Shown: piece by piece, positions 6,173 to 13,137 of the stretch
How the letters are laid out: every line of letters begins with the position of its first letter
How positions within the stretch are numbered: the first letter of the stretch is position 1
NCBI GenBank assembly: GCA_050943735.1
Contig: JBMNPT010000016.1
Location: forward strand, 1-20,345
Direction: 5' to 3'
From: JBMNPT01 sp050943735
GTDB lineage: Bacteria > Bacillota > Clostridia > Oscillospirales > RGIG577
DNA length: 20,345 nt
Notes under the pieces: generated by a model
Seen by the model: only the letters and a program-made list of their open reading frames with translations
Databases searched by the model: none
Told to the model about the DNA's origin: nothing
Translations under genes and position numbers: made by a program

Positions 6173-7225
6173 ATGAAAAAAACAGGTAGAACACTCACTG
6201 CAGCCGTACTCTCTCTGCTGGTGGCAGCATCTCTGGTTGGTTGCGGTGGCGACACTAATACCAGCACCAACGCCAGTACCAGTTCATCCGATGGAGGTTC
6301 GGCTTCCACCGGGGCGGAAATGAATCTGAAATTTGCCTATGACGACACCACCACTGCTTCTTATTACAAAGGCCTGCAGGCATTTGAACAGGAAGTGGAG
6401 GAAAAGACCGGTGGCCAGATCGGTGTGGAAATTTTCGCAGACCGTCAGTTGGGCAACGCAGTGGATACCATTGAGGGCCTGAAGATGGGCACCATCGAGT
6501 GCACCTTTGCCTCTACCGCAGCTCTGTCTGGGTTTGTGCCCGAATTCGGGGTGGTGGACGCGCCCTTTATCTTCCGGGATGCGGAACATGCGGATGCGGT
6601 AGTGGATGGTGAGATTGGTCAGTGGCTCAACCAGCTGACCTTGGAACAGCAGGGCATCCGCATTTTGGGATACATGGATACCGGCTTCCGCAACATCTAT
6701 TCCACCAAAGCGGTCAATGGCCTCTCTGATATGAATGGTCTCAAGATTCGTACCATGGAAAGTGAAATCCATGTGGCTACCTTTGAAGCACTGGGTTGCA
6801 TTCCCAGTCCCATGCCCAGCTCCGAAGTGTATACTGGTCTATCCCAGGGCACAATTGACGCCGCGGAGAACTGCTATTCCTATGTGGTGAATCAGAAGCT
6901 CAATGAAGTGGTGGACTATGTGATCGACACTGGCCATTTCTATGGTTTCTGCCCCATTATGATTGCGGAATCGGTATTCCAGAAGATGTCTGAGGAACAG
7001 CAGCAGATCATTTTGGATGCTGGTACCAACTGTGTGGCTTATCAGCGTGAGATCGCTGCGGAGGACAATGACAACGCCAGAGTGAAACTCCAGGAAGAGC
7101 TGGGCGTGGAAGTCATCGAAGTGGACCGGGAGGAACTGAAGGAAGCTTGCCAGAGTGTGTACGAACAGTTTGCGGATGTTCTGGACCCCGAAGTCATTGA
7201 AAAAATCGAGAATGTAGGTCTTTGA
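6173..7225 (+). CDS. dctP: TRAP transporter substrate-binding lipoprotein (DctP family)
   Basis: The 350-residue extracytoplasmic solute receptor begins with a lipoprotein signal peptide: MKK, a hydrophobic stretch (8-22) and lipobox LVGC with Cys24. A Ser/Thr/Asn-rich linker (27-47) tethers it to the membrane. The DctP fold follows, with GFRN (Arg173) and GLKIRTMES (Arg193). The second arginine is the one that in characterised DctP receptors pairs with the ligand carboxylate, so the cargo is probably an acid; sulfonates are also taken up by TRAP systems. SEVYTGLSQGTIDAAEN matches the conserved SEVYTALQQGVVDGQEN region. The start at 6173 is chosen because GGAGG at 6160-6164 is 8 bases upstream; an ATG at 6158 overlaps that site. 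A 93-base gap separates it from the activase gene. The product is needed in excess over DctQM. Confidence 0.93.
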   Translation: MKKTGRTLTAAVLSLLVAASLVGCGGDTNTSTNASTSSSDGGSASTGAEMNLKFAYDDTTTASYYKGLQAFEQEVEEKTGGQIGVEIFADRQLGNAVDTIEGLKMGTIECTFASTAALSGFVPEFGVVDAPFIFRDAEHADAVVDGEIGQWLNQLTLEQQGIRILGYMDTGFRNIYSTKAVNGLSDMNGLKIRTMESEIHVATFEALGCIPSPMPSSEVYTGLSQGTIDAAENCYSYVVNQKLNEVVDYVIDTGHFYGFCPIMIAESVFQKMSEEQQQIILDAGTNCVAYQREIAAEDNDNARVKLQEELGVEVIEVDREELKEACQSVYEQFADVLDPEVIEKIENVGL

Positions 7226-7242
7226 GTTTCGGTTGAAGCAGA

Positions 7243-7269
7243 GTGCTCCCATCGGTGAGATGGGGGCAC
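7243..7269 (+). promoter_or_regulatory. Intercistronic hairpin between dctP and dctQ
   Basis: GTGCTCCCATC and GATGGGGGCAC form an 11-base-pair stem (one T-G) with a 5-base loop and no T-run. It probably stabilises the 3' end of the upstream mRNA segment, favouring more receptor than membrane subunits; this role is inferred. Confidence 0.7.
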
Positions 7270-7290
7270 CCTGAAAAAGGAGGGTCGGGT

Positions 7291-7800
7291 ATGAAAAAAG
7301 CGTTGACGCTCTACCTGAAACTGGAGAGCTTCATATGTGTGTGCGCGTTTGTGGTGATGATTGCCATGTGTGTATTTCAGGTGCTCAACCGCAATGTGCT
7401 GAAACTGTCCATTGGCTGGACGGAAGAGGCGGCTCGGTATGCCATGATCTGGATGGCCATGCTGGGATCGGCCATTGGCCTGCGGGACGGCAAACAGATG
7501 AGTGTGGAATTTTTCTATAATAAAATGCCGCATGTGGCAAAACGTTGGATTCTGGTGTTCAGCGATCTGGTGTGCATTGTCTTTGCCGCCATTGCGGGGG
7601 TGTATTCGGTGGTGCAGATGCAGATGTATATGAGCGGCAATCAGGTGTCTGCCGGGCTTAAGCTGCCCATGAGCGGTGTGTTTGTCATCATTCCCATCTG
7701 CCTGTTTATCATGGCGATTTCACAGACCTGGCAGATGATCAAACACATTCGGTTTGGTCCCCAGGAGGAAGAGGCAAAGGAGGAAACAGACAATGGTTGA
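7291..7800 (+). CDS. dctQ: TRAP transporter small permease subunit (DctQ family)
   Basis: The 169-residue membrane protein has four hydrophobic segments (about residues 13-33, 47-65, 85-107 and 125-145). It carries the DctQ hallmark WTEEAARYAMIWMAMLGSAIGLRDGKQ between the second helix and the first cytoplasmic loop. It pairs with DctM in the inner membrane and helps dock the receptor in sodium-driven import. ATG at 7291 follows AAAGGAGG at 7275-7282; an upstream in-frame ATG at 7243 lies inside the hairpin and has no ribosome site. Its stop overlaps the dctM start (ATGGTTGA), indicating coupled translation. Confidence 0.92.
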   Translation: MKKALTLYLKLESFICVCAFVVMIAMCVFQVLNRNVLKLSIGWTEEAARYAMIWMAMLGSAIGLRDGKQMSVEFFYNKMPHVAKRWILVFSDLVCIVFAAIAGVYSVVQMQMYMSGNQVSAGLKLPMSGVFVIIPICLFIMAISQTWQMIKHIRFGPQEEEAKEETDNG

Positions 7801-9067
7801 AATGCTCCCCTATATTTTGTTTGGAACCTTTGTGGTGTTCCTGCTTCTGAAAGTACCGGTTTCCTTTTGTTTGGGCATCAGCAGCCTGATGTGTCTTGCC
7901 ATTTTGAATATGCCTCTCAATGTGGTATCTCAGCGGATGTTTGTTTCGCTGGATTCCTTCTCCATCATGGCCATTCCGCTGTTCATTTTGGCGGGCAACA
8001 TCATGACCGAGGGTGGTATGAGCCGAAGGCTCATCGGCGTTGCCGAAGCGGTGCTGGGCAATATCAAGGGCGGTCTGGCCATGGCGGCCATTTTGGCCTG
8101 TGCCTTTTTCGCGGCGCTGTCCGGTTCGGGCCCTGCTACAGTGGTAGCCATCGGTGGTATGCTCTATCCGGAAATGGTGAGAAAGGGCTATCCCGATTAT
8201 CAGATGGCGGGCCTGGTGACGGTGGCCGGCGGCTTGGGCCCCATCATTCCGCCCAGTATCATCATGGTGGTGTACGCCACTATGACGGATACCTCCATCA
8301 CCGATCTGTTTACCGCTGGTTTTGTGGCGGGCGGCCTCATGCTGATCGCGCTGCTGGTGGTGGCCTGGTGGCAGGGCAAGCGGCATGACTGGCCGGTGGC
8401 CAACACCAAATTCTCCTGGGGCTATTTTGGAAAGATGCTCAAGGAATCCTTCTGGGCACTGCTCATGCCCATCATTGTATTGGGCGGCATTTACGGCGGT
8501 ATCTTCACCGCCACCGAAGCTGCGGCTGTGGCAGTGGCCTACTCTCTCATCATTGGTTGCTTTGTTTACCGCACTGTGAAGATTCGCTCTCTGTACAGCA
8601 TGCTGCGGGATTCTGCAGTGGCTAGCTCGGTGATTCTGTTTATCATGGCCACTTCTTCGGTTTTCTCCTGGCTCTTTACCGTCAGCGGCATCTCCAAGAT
8701 GATTGTGGGCGGTATGCAGTCCGCGGGCCTGGGATACTATGCGGTACTGCTCATCATCACTGTGGTATTGCTGATTTTTGGTTTCTTCCTGGAAGGCATT
8801 GCCACTGTGCTGCTGCTCATTCCGCTCTTCTGGCCGGTAGCACAGTCGGTGGGTATTGATCCCGTCCATATGGGCATGATTGTCACCATCACCAATGTGG
8901 TGGGCTGTATGACGCCTCCGGTGGCGGTCAATATATTTGCCTGCAGTACCTACAGCAAATTGCCGGTGGAAAAGATCGGCAAGGGAGAAATCCCCTATCT
9001 ACTCACCATGGTGGGCATCCTGATGCTCATTGTACTGGTGCCTCAGTTTACCACCTTTATGAATTGA
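7793..9067 (+). CDS. dctM: TRAP transporter large permease subunit (DctM family)
   Basis: The 424-residue, strongly hydrophobic protein has about 11-12 membrane segments and DctM signatures: FILAGNIMTEGGMSRRLI, FFAALSGSGPATVVAIGG and GGLGPIIPPSIIMVVYA, the last two forming parts of the ion and substrate pathway in the elevator-type IT superfamily. It is the transporting subunit of the TRAP system, expected to use a sodium gradient. ATG at 7793 overlaps the dctQ stop by eight bases and is preceded by AAAGGAGG at 7776-7783, so translation of the two permease genes is coupled. It ends 16 bases before the oxidoreductase gene. Confidence 0.95.
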   Translation: MVEMLPYILFGTFVVFLLLKVPVSFCLGISSLMCLAILNMPLNVVSQRMFVSLDSFSIMAIPLFILAGNIMTEGGMSRRLIGVAEAVLGNIKGGLAMAAILACAFFAALSGSGPATVVAIGGMLYPEMVRKGYPDYQMAGLVTVAGGLGPIIPPSIIMVVYATMTDTSITDLFTAGFVAGGLMLIALLVVAWWQGKRHDWPVANTKFSWGYFGKMLKESFWALLMPIIVLGGIYGGIFTATEAAAVAVAYSLIIGCFVYRTVKIRSLYSMLRDSAVASSVILFIMATSSVFSWLFTVSGISKMIVGGMQSAGLGYYAVLLIITVVLLIFGFFLEGIATVLLLIPLFWPVAQSVGIDPVHMGMIVTITNVVGCMTPPVAVNIFACSTYSKLPVEKIGKGEIPYLLTMVGILMLIVLVPQFTTFMN

Positions 9068-9083
9068 GGGAGGGGAGGACACC

Positions 9084-10088
9084 ATGGAACAGGGAAACAT
9101 TTGCTGGGGCATGATTGGCTGCGGCGATGTGACTGAAGTGAAAAACGGTCCTGGGCTGTATAAAGCCCGGCACTCCATGCTGCGGGGCGTGACCAACCGG
9201 ACCCTTTCCCGGGCGGAGGACTGGGTGCGGCGGCATGGAGCGGGCAGGGTGTATCCCTCGGTGGAGGCCCTGCTGGCCGATCCGGCCATTGACATTGTGT
9301 ATGTGGCCACCACCCCGGACTGTCACAAGCGGTATGCGGTGCAGGTGGCCCAGGCGGGCAAGCATTGCTATCTGGAAAAACCCATCGCGCTGAATTACCA
9401 GGAGGCGGTGGAAATCCAGCAGGCCTTTCAAAAGAGCGGTACCCAGATCTATGTGGCGCACTATCGGCGTGGAATGGAGCGTTTCAAAGCCATCCGGGAG
9501 ATGCTGGACAGCGGAGAGATTGGACAGATCCGGGGGATGCAGGTGGAATACCAGCAGCAGATGACCGACGCTGAGCGTCTGCCGGCCGATCAGCAACCCT
9601 GGCGTGTGCGGGGGGAACACTCCGGCGGAGGGCATTTCTTTGAAGGAGGCATCCATCAGCTGGATTTGATGGATTTTCTGCTGGGTCCCATAGAACATTT
9701 TTCATTGGAAGTGGAAAACCGCAGTGGATTTTATCAGGCGGAGGATATGGTATCTCTCACCGCCCGCACCCGGACAGGAGCCCTGATCTCCGGTCTGTGG
9801 CTGTATGATGCACCCTGGGATCGGGATGAGATGCGGATTTTCGGCACCCGGGGAACGGTACGCTTTGGATACTGGGACAATGAATCTCCCATCCGGGTGG
9901 AAACCGCCCAGGGAGAGCGCAGTTTCGCCCCACCGGTGCCTCCTGATGTGGGAACCGCACAAATTCAGGACATTGTGAACGCTCTGCGGGGAGAGGGCAG
10001 CTGCTCCAGCACGCTGGAGGCCGCCATGCGTTCCCTGCGCATCACAGATGCTTCCATTGCACAATTTCGCAGCCAGTACAGCGGCTGA
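9084..10088 (+). CDS. Gfo/Idh/MocA-family NAD(P)-dependent oxidoreductase
   Basis: The 334-residue enzyme has an N-terminal Rossmann fold (residues 8-14, WGMIGCG), DIVYVATTP at the end of the dinucleotide domain and the catalytic-lysine motif EKP (Lys99). The C-terminal alpha/beta domain contains GGIHQLDLMDFLLG (about 190-203), with the His/Asp region that completes the active site. Members oxidise or reduce sugars, inositols, sugar acids and related polyols. ATG at 9084 follows GGGGAGG at 9071-9077. It is the last gene before a strong terminator, so it belongs to the LacI-controlled operon. It probably interconverts a hydroxyl and a carbonyl on the imported compound or on the GRE product; the order of steps is unknown. 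Confidence 0.9.
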   Translation: MEQGNICWGMIGCGDVTEVKNGPGLYKARHSMLRGVTNRTLSRAEDWVRRHGAGRVYPSVEALLADPAIDIVYVATTPDCHKRYAVQVAQAGKHCYLEKPIALNYQEAVEIQQAFQKSGTQIYVAHYRRGMERFKAIREMLDSGEIGQIRGMQVEYQQQMTDAERLPADQQPWRVRGEHSGGGHFFEGGIHQLDLMDFLLGPIEHFSLEVENRSGFYQAEDMVSLTARTRTGALISGLWLYDAPWDRDEMRIFGTRGTVRFGYWDNESPIRVETAQGERSFAPPVPPDVGTAQIQDIVNALRGEGSCSSTLEAAMRSLRITDASIAQFRSQYSG

Positions 10089-10118
10089 TACAATGGCTTC
10101 CTCCTATCTTACATATGT

Positions 10119-10160
10119 GCAAAAGGGCAGACGCTTTTTGACGTCTGCCCTTTTGCTCTT
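10119..10160. terminator. Strong terminator ending the GRE/TRAP operon
   Basis: A perfect 15-base-pair stem (10119-10133/10142-10156) with an 8-base loop. The T-run sits within the distal arm (10151-10154) and the A-run within the proximal arm, so it could act in both directions. Confidence 0.88.
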
Positions 10161-10180
10161 GGGCCGCCTTGTGTTATAAT
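10153..10180 (+). promoter_or_regulatory. Promoter of the M16 peptidase gene
   Basis: A perfect TATAAT (10175-10180) lies 16 bases after a weak TTGCTC (10153-10158), 37 bases before the start codon. It overlaps the end of the preceding terminator. Confidence 0.65.
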
Positions 10181-10217
10181 AGAAGAAATTCTTACAACAG
10201 AACGGAGCGAAATCGTC

Positions 10218-11459
10218 ATGATTCACCGATATACATTGGACAATGGCCTGCGAGTGGTGGTGGAGCCGTTGGAGCATCTGCGCAGCGCCACCATGGGGAT
10301 CTGGGTAGCCGCCGGGTCCCGCTGTGAAAATAAAGAGAACAACGGCGTGTCTCATTTTCTGGAGCATATGTTTTTCAAGGGAACAGCCCGTCGCAGCGCG
10401 GCAGACATCGCCCGGGAGATGGACCGAATCGGCGGTCAGAGCAATGCCTTTACCGCTAAGGAGTGCACCTGTTTTCACGCAAAATGTCTGGACGAGCATC
10501 TGGAGGAGGCCTTTGCCATTTTGGCGGACATGTATCACAATTCCCTCTTTCGCCCGCAGGACATTGAAACTGAGCGGGGGGTGATCCGGGAGGAGATCAA
10601 CATGTATGAGGACAGCCCGGATGATCTGTGCATTGATCTGCTGCATGAAAACATGTGGCGGGACAGCACCCTGGCACTGCCCATTTTGGGGACGGCGGAC
10701 AGTGTGGCCGGGATGGACCGGGAAATGCTGCTGCAATACCGTTCGGCTCATTATACCCCTGGGAATACCGTCATTGCGGTGGCGGGCAAGGTGGAGCCGG
10801 AGCAGTTTCTGCATTGGGCCCAACGGGAGTTCGGCGCCTTTGCCAACCTGACCCGGCGGCATGCCCAGACCCCGCCGGTGTACCGTCCCTGCGTGCTGCG
10901 CCGGGAAAAGGAGATCGAGCAGAATCATTTGGCCATTGGGCTGGAGGGAGCACCTCTGGGAAGCGATGAGCTCTATCCGCAGAGTCTGGTGAACAACATT
11001 CTGGGCGGGTCTATGAGCAGCCGGCTGTTTCAGGAGATCCGGGAAAAACGGGGACTGGCCTACAGCATCTATTCCTTTACCACCAGCTTTCAGGACACCG
11101 GTGCGCTGACCATTTATGCCGGGCTCAATCCTTCGGCCCAGCGGGAAACGTTGGAAATCATCCGGCAGGAGATGCAGGAAATGGCCCAAAATGGCGTGTC
11201 GGAGGAAGAATTTCGCCGGGGACGGGAACAGATCAAGGCCAATCTCATCATGGGGCAAGAAGGGACTTCCAGTCGTATGAGCGCACTGGCCCGGGGAGAA
11301 CTGTTTCACAAGCGGTATGTGCCGCTGGAGGAGATGATCTCCAAGCTGGAGGCAGTGACGCTGGAGCAGGTCAATGAGATGGCAGCCCGGGTGCTGCGAC
11401 CTGAGCAAGCCAGTTATTGTGTGGTGGGACAGACTCAGGATTTGCTGCCTGGTGAATGA
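10218..11459 (+). CDS. M16 (pitrilysin/insulinase) family zinc peptidase
   Basis: The 413-residue protein has the inverted zinc motif HFLEH (His46, Glu49, His50). The third zinc ligand is a glutamate in ETERGVIREEINMYED (Glu125 or Glu126), about 76 residues on, which is the M16B spacing. The C-terminal half carries the second M16 repeat, with the substrate-binding motif FQEIREKRGLAYSIYSF (the R-x-x-x-G-x-x-Y type). The length fits single-chain bacterial M16B proteases that act as dimers, such as Bacillus YmxG/MlpA. It is predicted cytoplasmic, with no signal peptide. The ribosome site is modest (CGGAG about 10 bases upstream). Physiological substrate is unknown. It is monocistronic or cotranscribed only with the small ORF that follows. 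Confidence 0.93.
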   Translation: MIHRYTLDNGLRVVVEPLEHLRSATMGIWVAAGSRCENKENNGVSHFLEHMFFKGTARRSAADIAREMDRIGGQSNAFTAKECTCFHAKCLDEHLEEAFAILADMYHNSLFRPQDIETERGVIREEINMYEDSPDDLCIDLLHENMWRDSTLALPILGTADSVAGMDREMLLQYRSAHYTPGNTVIAVAGKVEPEQFLHWAQREFGAFANLTRRHAQTPPVYRPCVLRREKEIEQNHLAIGLEGAPLGSDELYPQSLVNNILGGSMSSRLFQEIREKRGLAYSIYSFTTSFQDTGALTIYAGLNPSAQRETLEIIRQEMQEMAQNGVSEEEFRRGREQIKANLIMGQEGTSSRMSALARGELFHKRYVPLEEMISKLEAVTLEQVNEMAARVLRPEQASYCVVGQTQDLLPGE

Positions 11460-11467
11460 TACTGGAT

Positions 11468-11500
11468 CCCCTCTCTTCCGCATAGGATGGAAGAGGAGGG
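11468..11500 (+). promoter_or_regulatory. Hairpin containing the ribosome site of the 52-codon ORF
   Basis: CCCTCTCTTCC can pair with GGAAGAGGAGGG (one bulged G), burying the GGAGGG Shine-Dalgarno sequence that precedes the small ORF. It follows the M16 stop by 8 bases and has no T-run. It could limit translation of the small ORF or stabilise the M16 message. Confidence 0.5.
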
Positions 11501-11506
11501 ATCTGT

Positions 11507-11665
11507 ATGGGCAAATGGCGAAATTGGCTGTCCAGACGGTATCACAGGGCGCTGCGGGAAAAACAGCAATGGGCTCTGGAGCTGTACCGGCAGATGTGGA
11601 ACAATGGCGCGCCTCCCCAGAGGGGGGGCGATTGTCAGGAGCAAAAGGAAAGCAAAACGGAGTGA
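11507..11665 (+). CDS. Hypothetical 52-residue basic, Trp-rich small protein
   Basis: The product reads MGKWRNWLSRRYHRALREKQ then QWALELYRQMWNNGAPP and a hydrophilic tail. It has four tryptophans and a basic N-terminal half that would form an amphipathic helix, so peripheral membrane binding is conceivable. ATG at 11507 has GGAGGG 9-10 bases upstream, within a hairpin. A strong terminator begins 4 bases after the stop, which fits a real last gene of the M16 transcript. I do not recognise a family. It could be a non-coding spacer with a chance frame, but ribosome site, length to terminator and codon character favour a gene. Confidence 0.5.
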   Translation: MGKWRNWLSRRYHRALREKQQWALELYRQMWNNGAPPQRGGDCQEQKESKTE

Positions 11666-11668
11666 CAG

Positions 11669-11705
11669 AAGGGTGGTTTCCCCATGGAGGGGAAACCACC
11701 CTTTT
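11669..11705 (+). terminator. Terminator after the M16 transcript
   Basis: A perfect 15-base-pair stem (11669-11683/11689-11703) with loop ATGGA ends in TTTT. Confidence 0.92.
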
Positions 11706-11719
11706 CCCTGTGTGGAGCA

Positions 11720-11748
11720 TTGAAAAGCGAAGAAAAGTGCCGTATAAT
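11720..11748 (+). promoter_or_regulatory. Promoter of niaR
   Basis: TTGAAA (11720-11725), a 17-base spacer and a perfect TATAAT (11743-11748) lie 38 bases before the start codon. No clear NiaR palindrome was seen around it. Confidence 0.82.
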
Positions 11749-11786
11749 AAAAGAACATGTGTAACAGAGAAAGGCAGGGGCGGAAA

Positions 11787-12308
11787 ATGAATGCAGCAGA
11801 GAGAAGAAAAGCCATTTGGGAGATCTTGCAGGAGCAGGAAGGGCCGGTGAGCGCCACCGCGCTGGCCCGGCAGCTTCATGTGAGCCGTCAGATCATCGTG
11901 GGTGATGTGGCATTGCTGCGGGCGTCCAATCACGCCATTTCCGCCACTCCGAGGGGGTATATTGTGGAGGCTGGAGGCGGTCCGGGACTGCGGCGGACCA
12001 TTGCCTGCCGTCACGATTGGGAAACCGGTCTGCGGGAGGAGCTGTACACCATTGTGGACAATGGCGCCGGCGTGTTGGATGTGACGGTAGAGCATCCGGT
12101 ATATGGGCAGCTTTCCGGACAGCTGCAGCTGTTTTCTCGGTATGATGTGGATGATTTCATCCGTCGGCTGGCACAGGATGACGCCCAGCCCCTCAGCTGT
12201 CTTACGGGAGGGGTGCATCTGCACACCATTTTGTGCGCCGATGAGGCCATGTATCAACGGGTACTGAAACAATTGGAAGAAAAAGGGATTCTTCTCACAA
12301 AAGAGTAA
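11787..12308 (+). CDS. niaR: NiaR-type niacin-responsive transcriptional repressor (HTH + 3H domain)
   Basis: The 173-residue protein has an N-terminal winged helix-turn-helix of the HTH_11 type (about residues 5-55; VSATALARQLHVSRQIIVGDVALLR) and a C-terminal 3H domain. The latter is named for conserved histidines: His76 (CRHDWE), His103 (VEHPVYG), His144 and His146 (GGVHLHTI) are visible and bind the metal needed for nicotinate sensing. In Firmicutes and Thermotoga, NiaR represses NAD-synthesis or niacin-uptake genes when niacin is available. ATG at 11787 is chosen for the AGGGG about 8 bases upstream and because the helix-turn-helix starts there; an earlier ATG at 11757 lies close to the promoter and has no ribosome site. 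No NAD or niacin gene is adjacent, so its targets are elsewhere. Confidence 0.9.
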   Translation: MNAAERRKAIWEILQEQEGPVSATALARQLHVSRQIIVGDVALLRASNHAISATPRGYIVEAGGGPGLRRTIACRHDWETGLREELYTIVDNGAGVLDVTVEHPVYGQLSGQLQLFSRYDVDDFIRRLAQDDAQPLSCLTGGVHLHTILCADEAMYQRVLKQLEEKGILLTKE

Positions 12309-12328
12309 AAAAATTTCATTTGGGACTG

Positions 12329-12355
12329 TTCAAATCGGCGAAAAGTTGCTATACT
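12329..12355 (+). promoter_or_regulatory. Likely promoter of the minimal SUF pair
   Basis: TATACT (12350-12355) is a good -10 box, but the -35 region (TTCAAA at 12329-12334, 15-base spacer) is weak. The leader is about 35 bases long. No terminator is seen between niaR and this point, so some read-through is possible. Confidence 0.5.
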
Positions 12356-12395
12356 AAGGATGAGAATAAAATATACCAATTTAGGAGGATTATAT

Positions 12396-13136
12396 ATGCT
12401 AGAGTTGCGAAATGTCTCCTGTGTGGCAGAGGACGCCGATGGCAGCGCGGCCAAGGAGATACTGAAAAATGTCAGCCTGACCATCCCCGATGGCAAGTTT
12501 GTGGTGATCACCGGCCCCAATGGAGGCGGTAAATCCACACTGGCCAAGGTGATTGCGGGCATTTATCCCATATCGAGCGGAAGCATCTGGCTGGACGGCG
12601 AGGATATCACCCAGTGGAGCATCACCCAGCGAGCCCAGGCGGGCATCAGCTTTGCTTTTCAGCAGCCGGTGCGGTTCAAGGGCATCACTGTGCGGGATTT
12701 GATCAATCTGGCGGCGGGAGAGGAACTCACCACTGCCCAGGTGTGCAATTACCTTTCCGAAGTGGGCCTGTGTGCTCGGGAATATGTGGACCGGGAGGCC
12801 AATGCCAGTCTGTCCGGCGGCGAGATCAAGCGGATTGAGATCGCCATGATCAAAGCCCGGGGCACTAAGTTTTCCATTTTTGATGAGCCGGAAGCGGGCA
12901 TTGACCTGTGGAGCTTCCAGAACCTCATCGACGTATTTCAGAAAATGCGGGCGCAGATTCATGACAGCTCCATCGTCATCATTTCCCACCAGGAGCGGAT
13001 CATTGACATTGCCGATGACATTGTGGTGATGGCGGATGGACAGATCGCCGCCCATGGGGCCAAGGCGGACATCCTGCCCCAGTTGATGGACGGTGCCAGC
13101 TGCTGCAAATTCTGCCCCAGACAGGAGGAAGTGTGA
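12396..13136 (+). CDS. sufC: SufC-type Fe-S assembly ATPase (SmsC of a minimal SUF-like system)
   Basis: The 246-residue ABC-class ATPase is soluble. Walker A is GPNGGGKST (40-48), the signature is LSGGE (139-143) and Walker B is FSIFDEPEAGID (159-170) with catalytic Glu164; the H-loop is IISHQERII. The ...GGEIKR.EIA.....FSIFDEPEAGID pattern and a SufB/D-like partner two bases downstream identify SufC rather than a transporter ATPase. It powers conformational changes of the scaffold during Fe-S cluster assembly in the cytoplasm. ATG at 12396 follows AGGAGG by 8 bases; an ATG at 12360 sits before that site and is rejected. No sufS, sufU or second sufB/D gene is present, the arrangement described as the SMS (SmsC-SmsB) minimal system in anaerobes. 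Confidence 0.92.
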   Translation: MLELRNVSCVAEDADGSAAKEILKNVSLTIPDGKFVVITGPNGGGKSTLAKVIAGIYPISSGSIWLDGEDITQWSITQRAQAGISFAFQQPVRFKGITVRDLINLAAGEELTTAQVCNYLSEVGLCAREYVDREANASLSGGEIKRIEIAMIKARGTKFSIFDEPEAGIDLWSFQNLIDVFQKMRAQIHDSSIVIISHQERIIDIADDIVVMADGQIAAHGAKADILPQLMDGASCCKFCPRQEEV

Positions 13137-13137
13137 T

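Noticed and set aside
7739..8869. A 376-codon His/Gln-rich minus-strand frame opposite dctM
   Set aside because: Its His/Gln/Asp/Arg-rich composition mirrors the hydrophobic codons of a membrane protein read backwards. It has no independent signals.
10104..12272. A 722-codon open frame on the minus strand
   Set aside because: It runs antisense through the M16 gene, two perfect terminators, the niaR promoter and niaR, all of which have clear family motifs and signals on the plus strand. It is a by-product of GC-rich codon use.
12360..12395. An extended N-terminus of SufC starting at ATG 12360
   Set aside because: The AGGAGG site lies downstream of that ATG, and the extra residues do not match the family. 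Start at 12396 fits.
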